Origin: Lentzea waywayandensis
Lineage (GTDB): Bacteria; Actinomycetota; Actinomycetes; Mycobacteriales; Pseudonocardiaceae
Direction of reading: 5' to 3'
Length of the DNA: 64,000 nucleotides
Assembly (NCBI RefSeq): GCF_900115955.1
Contig: NZ_FOYL01000013.1
Span: forward strand, 238,555 to 302,554
The notes beneath the pieces were generated by a model. The model ran no database searches. It was not told where the DNA came from and was given only the letters and a program-made list of their open reading frames with translations. Both the position numbers and the translations under genes were made by a program. Position 1 is the stretch's first letter. Each line of letters starts with the position of its first letter. Positions 16,492 to 25,240 of the stretch are shown here, piece after piece.

Positions 16492-17936
16492 TGCGAGGTG
16501 TCCTTCAGCAGGCGACGAAGGATCTTGCCTGAGACGGACTTCGGTATCTCTCGCACGAACTCAACCTGGCGGATCTTCTTGTAAGGCGCCACCTCCGCCG
16601 CCACGAAGGCCATCAGTTCGTCCGCCGTGACGTCGCCTTGCGTCACCACGAACGCTTTGGGGATCTCGCCGTTAACTCGATCGGCCGTACCGATCACGGC
16701 GGCGTCTCGAACGGCGGGATGCCGTCGCAACACGGCTTCCAGCTCGGCCGGCGCCACCTGGTAGCCCTTGTACTTGATCATTTCCTTGATGCGGTCCACG
16801 ACGTGGAACCGGCCGTTGTGGACTCGCACGAGGTCCCCGGTGCGCAGCCAGCCGTCCACGAAGGCTTCCCGGGTGGCCTGCTCGTCGCCGAGGTAGCCGT
16901 CCATCACCTGCGGGCCGCGGATGAGCATCTCACCCTCCGCCGCGTCCGTTGTGGTGCCCGGCTCGACGATGCGCGCCTCGGTACCGGGACAGAGCACACC
17001 GACGCTCGTGGGGTCGGATTCCACGTCACCGTCGAATGTCTGGTGTGTGCCACCGGCTTCGGTGAGGCCGTAGCCCTGCCGGACGGGTGCCTGGAGCTTG
17101 CGTTCGGCCTCCTGGCGGATGGCGTCGTCGAGCGGGGCGGCGCCGCAGAGAACGAGCTTGAGGCTCAGTTCCGGTACCGGTTCTGGATGATCGGCGATGG
17201 CGGCGGCGAGCGGCGGCACCAGAAACGCCCGTGTGACGCGATGTTCCGCGAGGCGTCGCAAGTACGTTCCGGCGTCGCTGCGGGGCATCGTCACGAGCGT
17301 GGCGCCACCGAGCAGGCCGGAGTTGAGGATGATCGCGAAGCCGTAGACGTGGAAGAACGGCAGGTTCGCGGCGAGCACGTCGGTCTCGTCGATGCGCCAG
17401 CCCGGCCGGTGCTGCTCCAGGTTCGCGACGAGCGCCCGGTGGCTCAGGCCGACTGCCTTCGTGAGACCCGTTGTACCGCTGGAGAAGAGGACGACCGCCG
17501 TGCCGCCGGGATTTCCCGGTGGCAGCGAATCTTCTTCGCTCTCAGGGAGATCGTCGAGGTCGAGCGTCGCGCTGACGTTCGCGAGCTCCTGGAGCCGCGC
17601 GATCTCCGGCGGCGTGAGCATCGGGTTGATCAGCGCGGCCGTCGCACCCGCGGCCATGACCGCGTGCAGGCCGACGGCGTACCTCGGCCGGTTCAGACTG
17701 GCGATCGCGACCGTGTCACCGGGCCGGATCCCAGCCCTGACAAGGCCTTTGGCCGTTCGCTCGACCTGATCCGCGAGTTCGGCGTACGTGAGCGACTCGC
17801 CCGTGACGGCGTCCACGAGCGCGACTTTGTCGTTGTGCCGTGCGCGTTCCAGAACGTGTTCTGGCACAGTGCGTTCAGGAACGGCCACGGCCGGCAGGGG
17901 GCTGTGGTAGATCACTGGCGCGGCTCCGGTGTCCAC
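16488..17936 (-). CDS. 4-coumarate-CoA-ligase-like AMP-forming acyl ligase
   Basis: A 482-residue ANL-superfamily enzyme that activates a carboxylic acid as acyl-AMP and then as CoA thioester. The P-loop FSSGTTGLTKAV, with LTKAV in place of the common LPKGV, the A5-like motif GYGLTEAGGTHQ, the hinge DRIKEMIKYKGYQV and the C-terminal Lys motif PKSVSGKILRRL are all present. The hinge and overall order are closest to 4CL and related aryl-acid ligases. It is the first gene of the five-gene operon, which suggests the acid made by the ammonia-lyase as substrate. Compared with plant 4CL it is about 60 residues shorter. Confidence 0.92.
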   Translation of the reverse strand: MDTGAAPVIYHSPLPAVAVPERTVPEHVLERARHNDKVALVDAVTGESLTYAELADQVERTAKGLVRAGIRPGDTVAIASLNRPRYAVGLHAVMAAGATAALINPMLTPPEIARLQELANVSATLDLDDLPESEEDSLPPGNPGGTAVVLFSSGTTGLTKAVGLSHRALVANLEQHRPGWRIDETDVLAANLPFFHVYGFAIILNSGLLGGATLVTMPRSDAGTYLRRLAEHRVTRAFLVPPLAAAIADHPEPVPELSLKLVLCGAAPLDDAIRQEAERKLQAPVRQGYGLTEAGGTHQTFDGDVESDPTSVGVLCPGTEARIVEPGTTTDAAEGEMLIRGPQVMDGYLGDEQATREAFVDGWLRTGDLVRVHNGRFHVVDRIKEMIKYKGYQVAPAELEAVLRRHPAVRDAAVIGTADRVNGEIPKAFVVTQGDVTADELMAFVAAEVAPYKKIRQVEFVREIPKSVSGKILRRLLKDTSQ

Positions 17937-18005
17937 GCCGCCGCACCTGATGCACGGCGACGTGGCCGGACACTATCGGCACTTTTCGTGATCAGGTGAC
18001 CGAGT

Positions 18006-18041
18006 TGGTCAGAGACTCACCAAGTCTGGTCAGAGACTCAC
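18006..18041. repeat. 15-bp direct duplication at a gene end
   Basis: TGGTCAGAGACTCAC occurs at 18006-18020 and again at 18027-18041. The second copy covers the last codons and stop of the M23 peptidase gene, so the first looks like a local slippage duplication of the gene's end. Confidence 0.8.
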
Positions 18042-18821
18042 ACCGCGCTCGGCCAGCCAGCCGACGGGGTTGATCTTCTGCCCGCCGCCGGCCCACACCT
18101 CGAAGTGCACGTGTGGCCCGGTCGACTGGCCGCGGTTGCCGATCGTCGCGATCTGCTGCCCGGCCTTGACCTTGGCGCCCTGCGGAACGTCGATGGTGTT
18201 CATGTGCCCGTAGACGGTGATGGTGCCGTCCTCGTGCTGCACGCGCACCCACAGCCCGAACCCGGACGCGGGCCCTGCCTCGATGACCGTGCCGTCCATG
18301 ACGGAGACGATCGGCGTGCCGATGGCGTTCGCGATGTCGACGCCGTTGTGGCTGGTTCCCCAGCGGGCGCCGAAGCCGGACGTGAACGACCCCTGGGCGG
18401 GCCGCACGCACTTGGGGCGCTTCGCCTCCTCCTCGGCCGCGATCCGCGCCTGCTCGGCCTTGGCGGCCTCCTGGCGCTGCGCGTAGGCGCCCTCGGCGGA
18501 CTTGAGGGCCTCGGCGACGTGGAACCGCGCCTGGATCTGCTCGGCCTGGAGCAGCTTGCGCGCCTCGGAGCCGGTGTCGACGGAGTGGATCGTCTGCGGA
18601 CCCTGCTGCTGCGGCGGGGCGGTCATCGCGGCGGCGAGGTTCTTGGTCGCCGCGACGGGGGTGATGAGGCGGTCGACCGGGGACACCGTGCTCGCCGCCT
18701 GGGCGAAACCGGCGCCGGCGAGGGCGCCCGCGGCGACGACCACCGCAACGGCCTTCTTGCGGTCCAGGTCCACTCTGGTGATGACGTCGACCAGCGGACC
18801 CTTCTCACGATGCCGTGCCAA
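18030..18821 (-). CDS. Secreted or membrane-anchored M23 (LytM) peptidase
   Basis: A protein of about 263 residues. A short basic N-terminus (ARHREKG, VDLDRKKA) leads into one hydrophobic segment (AVAVVVAAGALAGAGFAQA) that acts as signal or anchor, then a charged coiled-coil stretch (QRQEAAKAEQARIAAEEEA) and a LytM domain. The metal ligands are seen in HNGVDIA and GPHVHFEVW. Such proteins are zinc endopeptidases of peptidoglycan crosslinks, outside the membrane. TTG 18821 is chosen as start since GGAGG lies 5 nt upstream; ATG 18833 overlaps that site. No second catalytic motif is missing, so activity is plausible. Confidence 0.9.
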   Translation of the reverse strand: MARHREKGPLVDVITRVDLDRKKAVAVVVAAGALAGAGFAQAASTVSPVDRLITPVAATKNLAAAMTAPPQQQGPQTIHSVDTGSEARKLLQAEQIQARFHVAEALKSAEGAYAQRQEAAKAEQARIAAEEEAKRPKCVRPAQGSFTSGFGARWGTSHNGVDIANAIGTPIVSVMDGTVIEAGPASGFGLWVRVQHEDGTITVYGHMNTIDVPQGAKVKAGQQIATIGNRGQSTGPHVHFEVWAGGGQKINPVGWLAERGVSL

Positions 18822-19163
18822 AACTGCCTCCATGCACTCGGGGGAGTTCGGCAACCGCGCTTCGCCTGGCGTCGGGGGGCCTGACTGCGGGCTTCGGGGG
18901 CCCGGTGGTGGACTGGACCGCTTCGGGGGCGTTCCGTGTCCTTGCGGTTATCGAACCGTGACATGCGGCGCAGAACGTAACCTCGCGTCACCGGCCCGAG
19001 CAAGCCAAGTGGGTGTTCAGGTGATTAGGCCCACTACCAGTCACTTTCGGTAGTCAAGACATTCCAGGCTTGGTTAACACGTTCTAAACCAATCCCCATC
19101 AGTACGTTTGTACTGGTCAGTCGCTTTATCGAGAAAGGTTTGCGGGGCCACCCCACCCACGAC

Positions 19164-19202
19164 AGAGGGCCGCCGGACGCACATGGCGTCCGACGGCCCT
19201 CT
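19164..19202 (-). terminator. Strong hairpin after the bifunctional PBP gene
   Basis: A near-perfect stem of about 17 bp (AGAGGGCCG.CCGGACGC against GGCGTCCG.ACGGCCCTCT, four-base loop) lies 16 nt beyond the PBP stop. The interval 18822-19217 otherwise holds no gene that I can support; its left part should contain the M23 gene's promoter. Confidence 0.8.
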
Positions 19203-19217
19203 GGGACCGAACGATGC

Positions 19218-21335
19218 TTACTTGTACTTGGCCGCGGCCGGCTTGAGCTGTTCCACCGGCAACCCGTCGTGGATGACCTTCATGGCGTTGAACCACGTGG
19301 GCGCGGCGGACTGGCCACCGAAGATGCCGCTGGAGCTACCGGGGCACAACCGGATCGGGTTCGCGCAGATCACCTGCGGGTTGCTGCCGTCGGCGTAGGT
19401 CATCACCGCGCCCGCGTACTGCGGGGTCGCGGCGAGGAAGGCGACCGACTTGCTCTCCTCGGTGGTACCGGTCTTGCCGATGGTCGGACGGTTCCAGCCG
19501 GCGCCCGAGGCCGCGGCGGCCGCGGTGCCGCCGCCGTGGGTGTCCTGCGACATGCCCTGGGCCAGGGAGTTCGCCAGGTCGGGCTCGACCGCCTGCTCGC
19601 AGGGCTTCTCCTTGAGCGGGATCTCCTTGCCGTAGCGGTCGATGACCTTCTCGACCGGGGTCGGCGGGCACCAGGTGCCGCTGGAGACGATGGTGGCGGC
19701 CACGTTGGCCAGTTCGAGAACGCTGGTGGCGCCCGGACCGAGGGTGTAGGAACCCGCGTTGTTCTGCTTCGTCCAGTCGCCCTGGGACGGGCCGTTGGAA
19801 CCGTCCGCCTTCAGCGGCTCGGCACCGCGGTTGACCCCGCTCAGGGTCTCCCGCATGCCGAGCTTGTACGCCATGTCGACGACGTTGCTCAGGCCCGCCT
19901 GCTCCTGCAGGATCACGAAGCCGGTGTTCGGCGACTGGGCCAGCGCCTGCGTCAGCGTCATCTCCTCGGCGTAGTTGCCGGCGTTCTTGACCTGCCAGGC
20001 CGAGCCACCGTTGGGGTAGACCCTCGACGCGTAGGTCTTCGGGACCTTGATCTTGCGGTCGATGCCGGTGATACCCCGCTGCATGGCCGCGGCGGCGGTG
20101 AAGACCTTGTTCACCGAACCGGGGCCGAACGGCAGGACCTCGGCGGGGACGGGACGGGCGACCTGGCCGAGCTCGGCGTTGTTGCCGAAGTCGCGGGACG
20201 CGACCAGCGCGCGGACGCGGTGCTTGTCGCTGCCGGGCTTGACGACGGACATGACGTTCGAGACGCCGTTCGTGGTCTTCGGCACCTGCTTCTCGGCCGC
20301 CTCCTTCGCCGCCTTGGTGGCCTTCGGGTCCATCGTCGTCTTGATGGTGAGGCCGCCGCGCTGAAGCTGCTTGTCCGTGATGCCGGCGTCACGCAGGTAG
20401 TCGAGCAGGTACGAGCAGAAGAAGCCGTAGATCGGACCGTCGCCGGCGCCGACGCAGCCCTTGGGCAGGATCTGCAGGTCCTCGACAACGCCCAGCGGCG
20501 CGGCCTTGAACTCCTCGGCCTTCTTCTTGGCCTCGGTCTCGTCGGCGCCGAACGCACCGTTCTCGCGCATCTTGTCGATGACGATGTTGCGGCGTTCCAG
20601 CGCCTTCTCCGGGGAGGCGCCGGGGTTCAGCGACGACGGACGGTTCGCGATCGCGGCGAGCAGTGCGGCCTGCGGAACCGTCAGCTTGTCGGCCGTGGTG
20701 TTGAAGTACGCCTTCGCGGCGGCACCGACGCCGTAGGTCTGGTTGCCCAGCGGCACGATGTTCAGGTAGCCGGCGAGGATCTCGTCCTTGCTCATCTGCT
20801 GCTCGAGCTGCAACGCGACCCGCGCCTCGCGCATCTTGCGGCCGACCGTCGCCTCGGTGGCCTTCTCCCAGGCCTCCTGCTCGTTGTCCACGCCGAGCAC
20901 GAACGCCATGTAGTTCTTCACGTACTGCTGGGTCAGCGTCGACGCACCCTGCGTCGCCCCACCGTCCACACCGGCCTTGGCGGCGGCACGGGCGATGCCC
21001 TGCCAGTCGACGCCCTTGTGGTCGTAGAACCGTTTGTCCTCAATGGCCAGGATCGCCAGCTTCATGGTGTCCGAGATGTCCTTGAACTCCAGCGGAATGC
21101 GGTACTGGTCGTACAAGTAGGCGATCGGCAGACCGTCCATGTCCTCGATGGTGGTGACGAGCGGCAGCTCACCCTTCGCGAGATCGCCCGACGTCTGGTC
21201 GACCGTGTCGGCCGCGCGGTTGGACGCGAGCCCGAGACCTCCGACGAACGGGAACACCATCGCGGCGAGGAGCACGCCCGCAGTCAGGCACAACCCCAGC
21301 AACTTGACCAAGCCTGACGCGCGTGCGGCAAACAA
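19218..21335 (-). CDS. Bifunctional penicillin-binding protein (GT51 plus transpeptidase)
   Basis: A class A PBP of about 705 residues that polymerises lipid II and crosslinks peptidoglycan outside the membrane. It has one N-terminal transmembrane helix, then the GT51 domain (AILAIEDKRFYDHKGVDW with catalytic Glu, then GASTLTQQYVKN and MSKDEILAGYLN). The transpeptidase domain has the SxxK motif as GPGSVNKVF, SxN as AQSPNT and KTG as GKTGTTEE. The usual Thr-Phe between Ser and Lys is Val-Asn. The start is TTG 21335, with GGAAGGAG seven nt upstream. There is no C-terminal PASTA domain. Confidence 0.93.
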   Translation of the reverse strand: MFAARASGLVKLLGLCLTAGVLLAAMVFPFVGGLGLASNRAADTVDQTSGDLAKGELPLVTTIEDMDGLPIAYLYDQYRIPLEFKDISDTMKLAILAIEDKRFYDHKGVDWQGIARAAAKAGVDGGATQGASTLTQQYVKNYMAFVLGVDNEQEAWEKATEATVGRKMREARVALQLEQQMSKDEILAGYLNIVPLGNQTYGVGAAAKAYFNTTADKLTVPQAALLAAIANRPSSLNPGASPEKALERRNIVIDKMRENGAFGADETEAKKKAEEFKAAPLGVVEDLQILPKGCVGAGDGPIYGFFCSYLLDYLRDAGITDKQLQRGGLTIKTTMDPKATKAAKEAAEKQVPKTTNGVSNVMSVVKPGSDKHRVRALVASRDFGNNAELGQVARPVPAEVLPFGPGSVNKVFTAAAAMQRGITGIDRKIKVPKTYASRVYPNGGSAWQVKNAGNYAEEMTLTQALAQSPNTGFVILQEQAGLSNVVDMAYKLGMRETLSGVNRGAEPLKADGSNGPSQGDWTKQNNAGSYTLGPGATSVLELANVAATIVSSGTWCPPTPVEKVIDRYGKEIPLKEKPCEQAVEPDLANSLAQGMSQDTHGGGTAAAAASGAGWNRPTIGKTGTTEESKSVAFLAATPQYAGAVMTYADGSNPQVICANPIRLCPGSSSGIFGGQSAAPTWFNAMKVIHDGLPVEQLKPAAAKYK

Positions 21336-21434
21336 CCCGCAACTCCTTCCGAGCAAAACCCCAGAGACTCTCTATACGTATAAGTCGCGCGGAAGGCCCA
21401 TGAGGTTGCGTCCGCTGATCGACTGTTTTCCAAC

Positions 21435-22463
21435 CTACCGGAGTAGTCGAAGGCCGATCGTCGGACTGGCCCTGCGCACCTCGACGCCCGCGTGGTCGGG
21501 AAGGACGTCGTCGAGGAACCCGTAACGCGCCAGTTCTTCGTCGGGCCGCCTGCTCACCGTCCGCCACCAGACAGCGATGTCTCCCCAGCCGGGAGCGGAC
21601 AGCGAGCCGCCGAAATGTTGCACGGACAGTGCGGCGCACAGGTTCGCGAACCGCACCCGGTGTTCGAGCGGCCACCCGGCCAGAGTGCCCATCACGTACC
21701 CCGCCCCAAACACGTCACCGGCACCGGTCGCGTCGAGTTGCGCGACGTTGAGCCCCGGCACGTCCACGCACTCGCCGGTCGCGCTGTCGACCGCGACCGC
21801 TCCCCCGCCCCCTCGTGTGACGACGACCACGGGCACGTGCTCGGCGAGTTTGCGCGCGGCGTCCTCTGGGGTGTCGGTGCGCGTGTAGCCCTGCGCCTCC
21901 ACGTGGTTCGGGAGGAAGACGTCATATCCGTCGAGCCTGCGCAGGAGCTCCGGCGACCACGCCCCGGTGCGGTCCCAGCCGATGTCGGCGAAGAGCTTCG
22001 CGCCGTTCTCCTTCGCCGTGCGCACCCACTGCTCGTCCTCGGCCTGGATGTGCACGAAGCACGCCTTGGCCGACGGCGGCGGCGAGAAGAGGTCATCCGC
22101 GACAACAGGCGCCTTGTGGCCGTGCGTGACCATGCTGCGGTCGCGTTCCATCGCCATGCTCACCGTCACCGGTGAGTGCCACCCGTAGAAGCGACGACAG
22201 TAAGAGAGGTCGACGCCCTCCTGGTCCGCGAGCACGTCCCAGCAGAAGTCGCCGTACGCGTCCTCCCCGAACGCCGCCGCCAGCGCGGTCTTCAGTTCGA
22301 GCCGGCGCAACGCCACCGCGAGGTTCGCGATCCCGCCGGGACACGACCCGAGCCCCTCGGCCCACACCTCGGTGCCCGGCTCCGGTGGGCGGGGCAGGCC
22401 GGTGAAGATGATGTCGAGGAAGACCGTGCCGGTGAGAAGCACGTCGAAGTCCGGTTCCGCCAT
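21435..22463 (-). CDS. PfkB-family carbohydrate kinase
   Basis: A 342-residue ribokinase-like kinase. The N-terminal signature GSCPGGIANLAVALRRL and the ATP/catalytic signature DATGAGDVFGAGYV (Asp as base, Gly-rich anion hole) are both present. These enzymes phosphorylate sugars, nucleosides or related alcohols in the cytoplasm; the substrate here is not evident. ATG 22463 is chosen as the start. It is divergent from the MFS gene with about 50 nt between the starts, which leaves room for one shared promoter region. Confidence 0.9.
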   Translation of the reverse strand: MAEPDFDVLLTGTVFLDIIFTGLPRPPEPGTEVWAEGLGSCPGGIANLAVALRRLELKTALAAAFGEDAYGDFCWDVLADQEGVDLSYCRRFYGWHSPVTVSMAMERDRSMVTHGHKAPVVADDLFSPPPSAKACFVHIQAEDEQWVRTAKENGAKLFADIGWDRTGAWSPELLRRLDGYDVFLPNHVEAQGYTRTDTPEDAARKLAEHVPVVVVTRGGGGAVAVDSATGECVDVPGLNVAQLDATGAGDVFGAGYVMGTLAGWPLEHRVRFANLCAALSVQHFGGSLSAPGWGDIAVWWRTVSRRPDEELARYGFLDDVLPDHAGVEVRRASPTIGLRLLR

Positions 22464-22514
22464 GCGTAAACCTTGCCACCCGGAATCGGTCGCCATGCGA
22501 TAGAAACGTCGGTC

Positions 22515-23732
22515 GTGGGGGTTCCGCTCAGGAAAAACGTCCAATTCCAGCTGCTCTGGCTCGGCGGTGCGGTCTCGCAGCTCGGCACCACGATCACGAC
22601 GCTGGCGATGCCACTGCTGATCGTGGCGCTCACCGGTTCGTACTTCCTGCCCGGCGTGGTCGCGGGCGCGCGGGCCGCCGCTCTGCTGCTCACCCTGATG
22701 CCGGCGGGCGTGTGGGTGGACCGCTGGGACCGCCGCAGGACGCTGGTCTGGAGCCAGTCCGTCCAGGCGCTGGCCGCCGCTCTGCTGGCCGCCGCGATCC
22801 TCACCGGCCACGCCTATGTCGTCGTGTTCGTCGCGCTGGCCGTCGTCGACGGCGTCTGCACCGCGTTCGCCGGCCCGGCCCGCACGGCCGCGATCCAGGC
22901 CGTGGTGCCCCAGGACCAGCTCATCACCGCCTACGCCCAGGAGGAGGCTCGCGGCCACGCGGCACGGGTGGCCGGACCGCCGCTGGGCGCCCTGCTGATG
23001 GCCGTCGGCCGCACGGTCCCGTTCGTGGTCGACGCGATCACGTTCGCGGTGGCCGCGATCTGCGCCTGGTTCGCGAAGATCCCGGCACGCGGCGAGCAGA
23101 AGCCCCGCGGGCGCATGCACCACGACGTGAAGGACGCGGCCCGCTGGCTGTGGCACCAGACCGGCCTGCGCAACCTCACGATCATCTTCCTCGTGCTCAA
23201 CCTGCTCGGCGGCGCCTCGATGCTGCCGGTGCTCGCACTGGTCGCCTCCCGAGGGGGCACCGGCCTCGACACGGGCCTGGTGCTCGCGGGCATCGGGGTC
23301 GGCGGCGTCATCGGCTCGCTGCTGTCCCCCAGGGTCACCCTCGCGCCCGGCCCGCTCATGGTCGCCGTGCTGGTCGTCTTCGGCGCCTGCAACCTCGCGA
23401 TGGCACTCCCGTTCGGTGTCTTCTGGCCGTTCGTGCCGCTGGCGCTCACCGCGGTCGTCACGCCGCTGATCAACGTGTCGGTGTCCGCGCTGCACTCGGC
23501 GCTGGTCCCCGAGGACATGATGGGCCGCCTGGACGCGGTCTCGACGCTGGCCTCCCGCGTGCTGACCCCACTCGCGCCGGCGCTCGGCGGGTTGCTGGCC
23601 GGCGTGCTCGGCGGGGCAGTCGCGCTGGTGACGTTCGGCGCGTTGATCCTGCTGACGGCGGTGGCGGCGGCGTTCACCGACCTGCGAACGCCGGAGAGTT
23701 TCCGTTCAGCGGAAGCCGATGCTTCCCACTGA
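22515..23732 (+). CDS. MFS transporter (drug-exporter type)
   Basis: A membrane protein of about 405 residues with some 10-12 hydrophobic segments. It starts VPLRKNVQFQLLWLGGAVSQLG and includes AGVWVDRWDRRR, the conserved loop 2-3 signature of the major facilitator superfamily, and VVPQDQLITAYAQEEA after TM4. This pattern is that of the MFS_3/enterobactin-exporter-like group. GTG 22515 is preferred to upstream codons that overlap the divergent kinase promoter; no ribosome site is seen, so the message may be leaderless. The exported compound is unknown. Confidence 0.88.
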   Translation: MGVPLRKNVQFQLLWLGGAVSQLGTTITTLAMPLLIVALTGSYFLPGVVAGARAAALLLTLMPAGVWVDRWDRRRTLVWSQSVQALAAALLAAAILTGHAYVVVFVALAVVDGVCTAFAGPARTAAIQAVVPQDQLITAYAQEEARGHAARVAGPPLGALLMAVGRTVPFVVDAITFAVAAICAWFAKIPARGEQKPRGRMHHDVKDAARWLWHQTGLRNLTIIFLVLNLLGGASMLPVLALVASRGGTGLDTGLVLAGIGVGGVIGSLLSPRVTLAPGPLMVAVLVVFGACNLAMALPFGVFWPFVPLALTAVVTPLINVSVSALHSALVPEDMMGRLDAVSTLASRVLTPLAPALGGLLAGVLGGAVALVTFGALILLTAVAAAFTDLRTPESFRSAEADASH

Positions 23733-23757
23733 CACAGCCGGAGCGTCCACTGAGGAC

Positions 23758-24444
23758 ATGTCCGAACGCCCCGCTCTGCTGCTCGTGCACGGCGCCTGGC
23801 ACGGCTCCTGGTGCTGGAACCCGCTGCGCACCCTCCTCGAAGCCAACGGCTGGCGAGTCGACACGGTCGACCTGCCCAGCGTGGCGCCCGCGTCGGCGCC
23901 CAGACACGGCATGCACGACGACGCCCAGGCGATCAGGGACGCCGTCCACGGCCCGACCGTGGTCGTCGCGCACTCCTACGGCGGCATCCCGGCGACCCAA
24001 GCGGCCATGCCCGAGGTCCAGCACCTCATCTACGTGGCCGCGTTCCTGCCGGACCTGGGCGACTCACTGCTGACCATGGTCGGCGGCACCGCCCCGCCGT
24101 GGTGGCGCACAGAAGAAGACGTCATCCACGCGCTGACCCCGGAGACCGTCTTCTTCAACGACGTGGACGACCCGCCGACGGACCGGCTCCTGCCGCAAAG
24201 CAGGAAGGCCTTCACCGACGAACTGACCGAGGCGGCCTGGCACGACACGCCCAGCACCTACGTCATCTGCGAGAAGGACAACGCCATCCCGCCGTTCGCC
24301 CAGGAGGCGATGGCGGGACGAGCGACCACGACCGAACGTCTTGATGCAGGACACTCCCCGTTCCTGTCCTGCCCGCAAGAGCTCGCCGCGATCATCGAGA
24401 ACGCCGTCAGCCTTCCTCGGCGACCATTTCCTTCATCCGGGTGA
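23758..24444 (+). CDS. Alpha/beta hydrolase (esterase-like)
   Basis: A 228-residue cytosolic hydrolase. The oxyanion region VHGAWHGSWCW, the nucleophile elbow AHSYGG with Ser, and the catalytic His in LDAGHSPFLSCP give a complete triad arrangement for the EstC/pyrethroid-hydrolase-like group. ATG 23758 has GAGGAC just upstream. The gene follows the MFS gene by 25 nt and is probably co-transcribed. Its 3' end overlaps the convergent sigma-factor gene by 38 bp. Confidence 0.9.
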   Translation: MSERPALLLVHGAWHGSWCWNPLRTLLEANGWRVDTVDLPSVAPASAPRHGMHDDAQAIRDAVHGPTVVVAHSYGGIPATQAAMPEVQHLIYVAAFLPDLGDSLLTMVGGTAPPWWRTEEDVIHALTPETVFFNDVDDPPTDRLLPQSRKAFTDELTEAAWHDTPSTYVICEKDNAIPPFAQEAMAGRATTTERLDAGHSPFLSCPQELAAIIENAVSLPRRPFPSSG

Positions 24445-25093
24445 GCGCGCGGTGCTGCGCCACCCGCACGGCACCCGGAGTCGACGACACGGCCAGCGCG
24501 ACCTCCTCGGCGGACAGGCCCACTGCCACCCGCAGCACGAGGATCTCGCGCTGGCGGGCCGGCAGCTTGTGCAGCAGGCGCGTGACCTGGGCCATCATCT
24601 CGCCGTTGACGGCGTGCTGTTCCGGGCCGAGGTCCAGCGACGGGCAGTCCGGCAGTTCCGGCACGACCTCGGCGCGGTTGCGGACGGCACGGCGGCGGGC
24701 GTCGGCGACCTTGTGGGCCGCGATGCCGTACACGAACGCGAGGAACGAGCCGGGCTCGTAGCGGTACTTGGACAGCGCGCCGAGCACCGCCACGCAGACC
24801 TCCTGCGCGATGTCCTCGGCCGAGACCAGCGTGCGCTCGCGGCCGCCGACCCGTGCGCGGCAGTAGCGCACGATCAGCGGCTGGATCCGGCCGAGCAGGT
24901 GCTCGACCGCCCGTCTGTCTCCGGCTAGAGCGGCATCGACGAGGTCGGCGAACTCGGCTTCGGCGAGCCACTGGTTGGAGACCGGTGCCTGGTGCACCCG
25001 ACGGCGCATGGGCACCGTTGGCTGGTTCCAAGACTCCTCAGGAACGAGGACGTCTACACCGCCACCGGTCCGCACGGCTGTGGGTATGACCAT
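24407..25093 (-). CDS. shbA: RNA polymerase sigma factor ShbA/SigD
   Basis: A 228-residue ECF-like sigma factor. Region 2 reads LIVRYCRARVGGRERTLVSA and EDIAQEVCVAVLGALSKYRY, and region 4 reads PARQREILVLRVAVGLSAEE and TPGAVRVAQHRAL. These stretches match the ShbA (Streptomyces) / SigD (Mycobacterium) lineage, which directs transcription of the principal sigma gene and growth-related genes. The start at ATG 25093 is well fixed: GGAGGAGGG lies 8 nt upstream. The N-terminal 35 residues are an unconserved tail. An anti-sigma gene is not adjacent. Confidence 0.92.
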   Translation of the reverse strand: MVIPTAVRTGGGVDVLVPEESWNQPTVPMRRRVHQAPVSNQWLAEAEFADLVDAALAGDRRAVEHLLGRIQPLIVRYCRARVGGRERTLVSAEDIAQEVCVAVLGALSKYRYEPGSFLAFVYGIAAHKVADARRRAVRNRAEVVPELPDCPSLDLGPEQHAVNGEMMAQVTRLLHKLPARQREILVLRVAVGLSAEEVALAVSSTPGAVRVAQHRALTRMKEMVAEEG

Positions 25094-25240
25094 CCCGGCG
25101 ACCCTCCTCCACTACAGCGACACTAGGGGCTTCACTCAAGTAGAGAACGCAGCGAGCCGTTTGATACCGCCTGCTTCCAAGAGGACCACGAAGTCCATGC
25201 GGGTGGGGCATGCAGCACCCTTCTGGGGTAGAACGTGGTC

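Noticed and set aside
18822..19130. Possible c-di-AMP (ydaO-type) riboswitch upstream of the M23 peptidase gene
   Set aside because: Such riboswitches precede many actinobacterial cell-wall hydrolases, but the conserved core elements could not be found in this leader.
22464..23495. N-terminal extension of the PfkB kinase frame through the MFS gene
   Set aside because: The kinase signature starts at 22463; the extension is antisense to the transporter.
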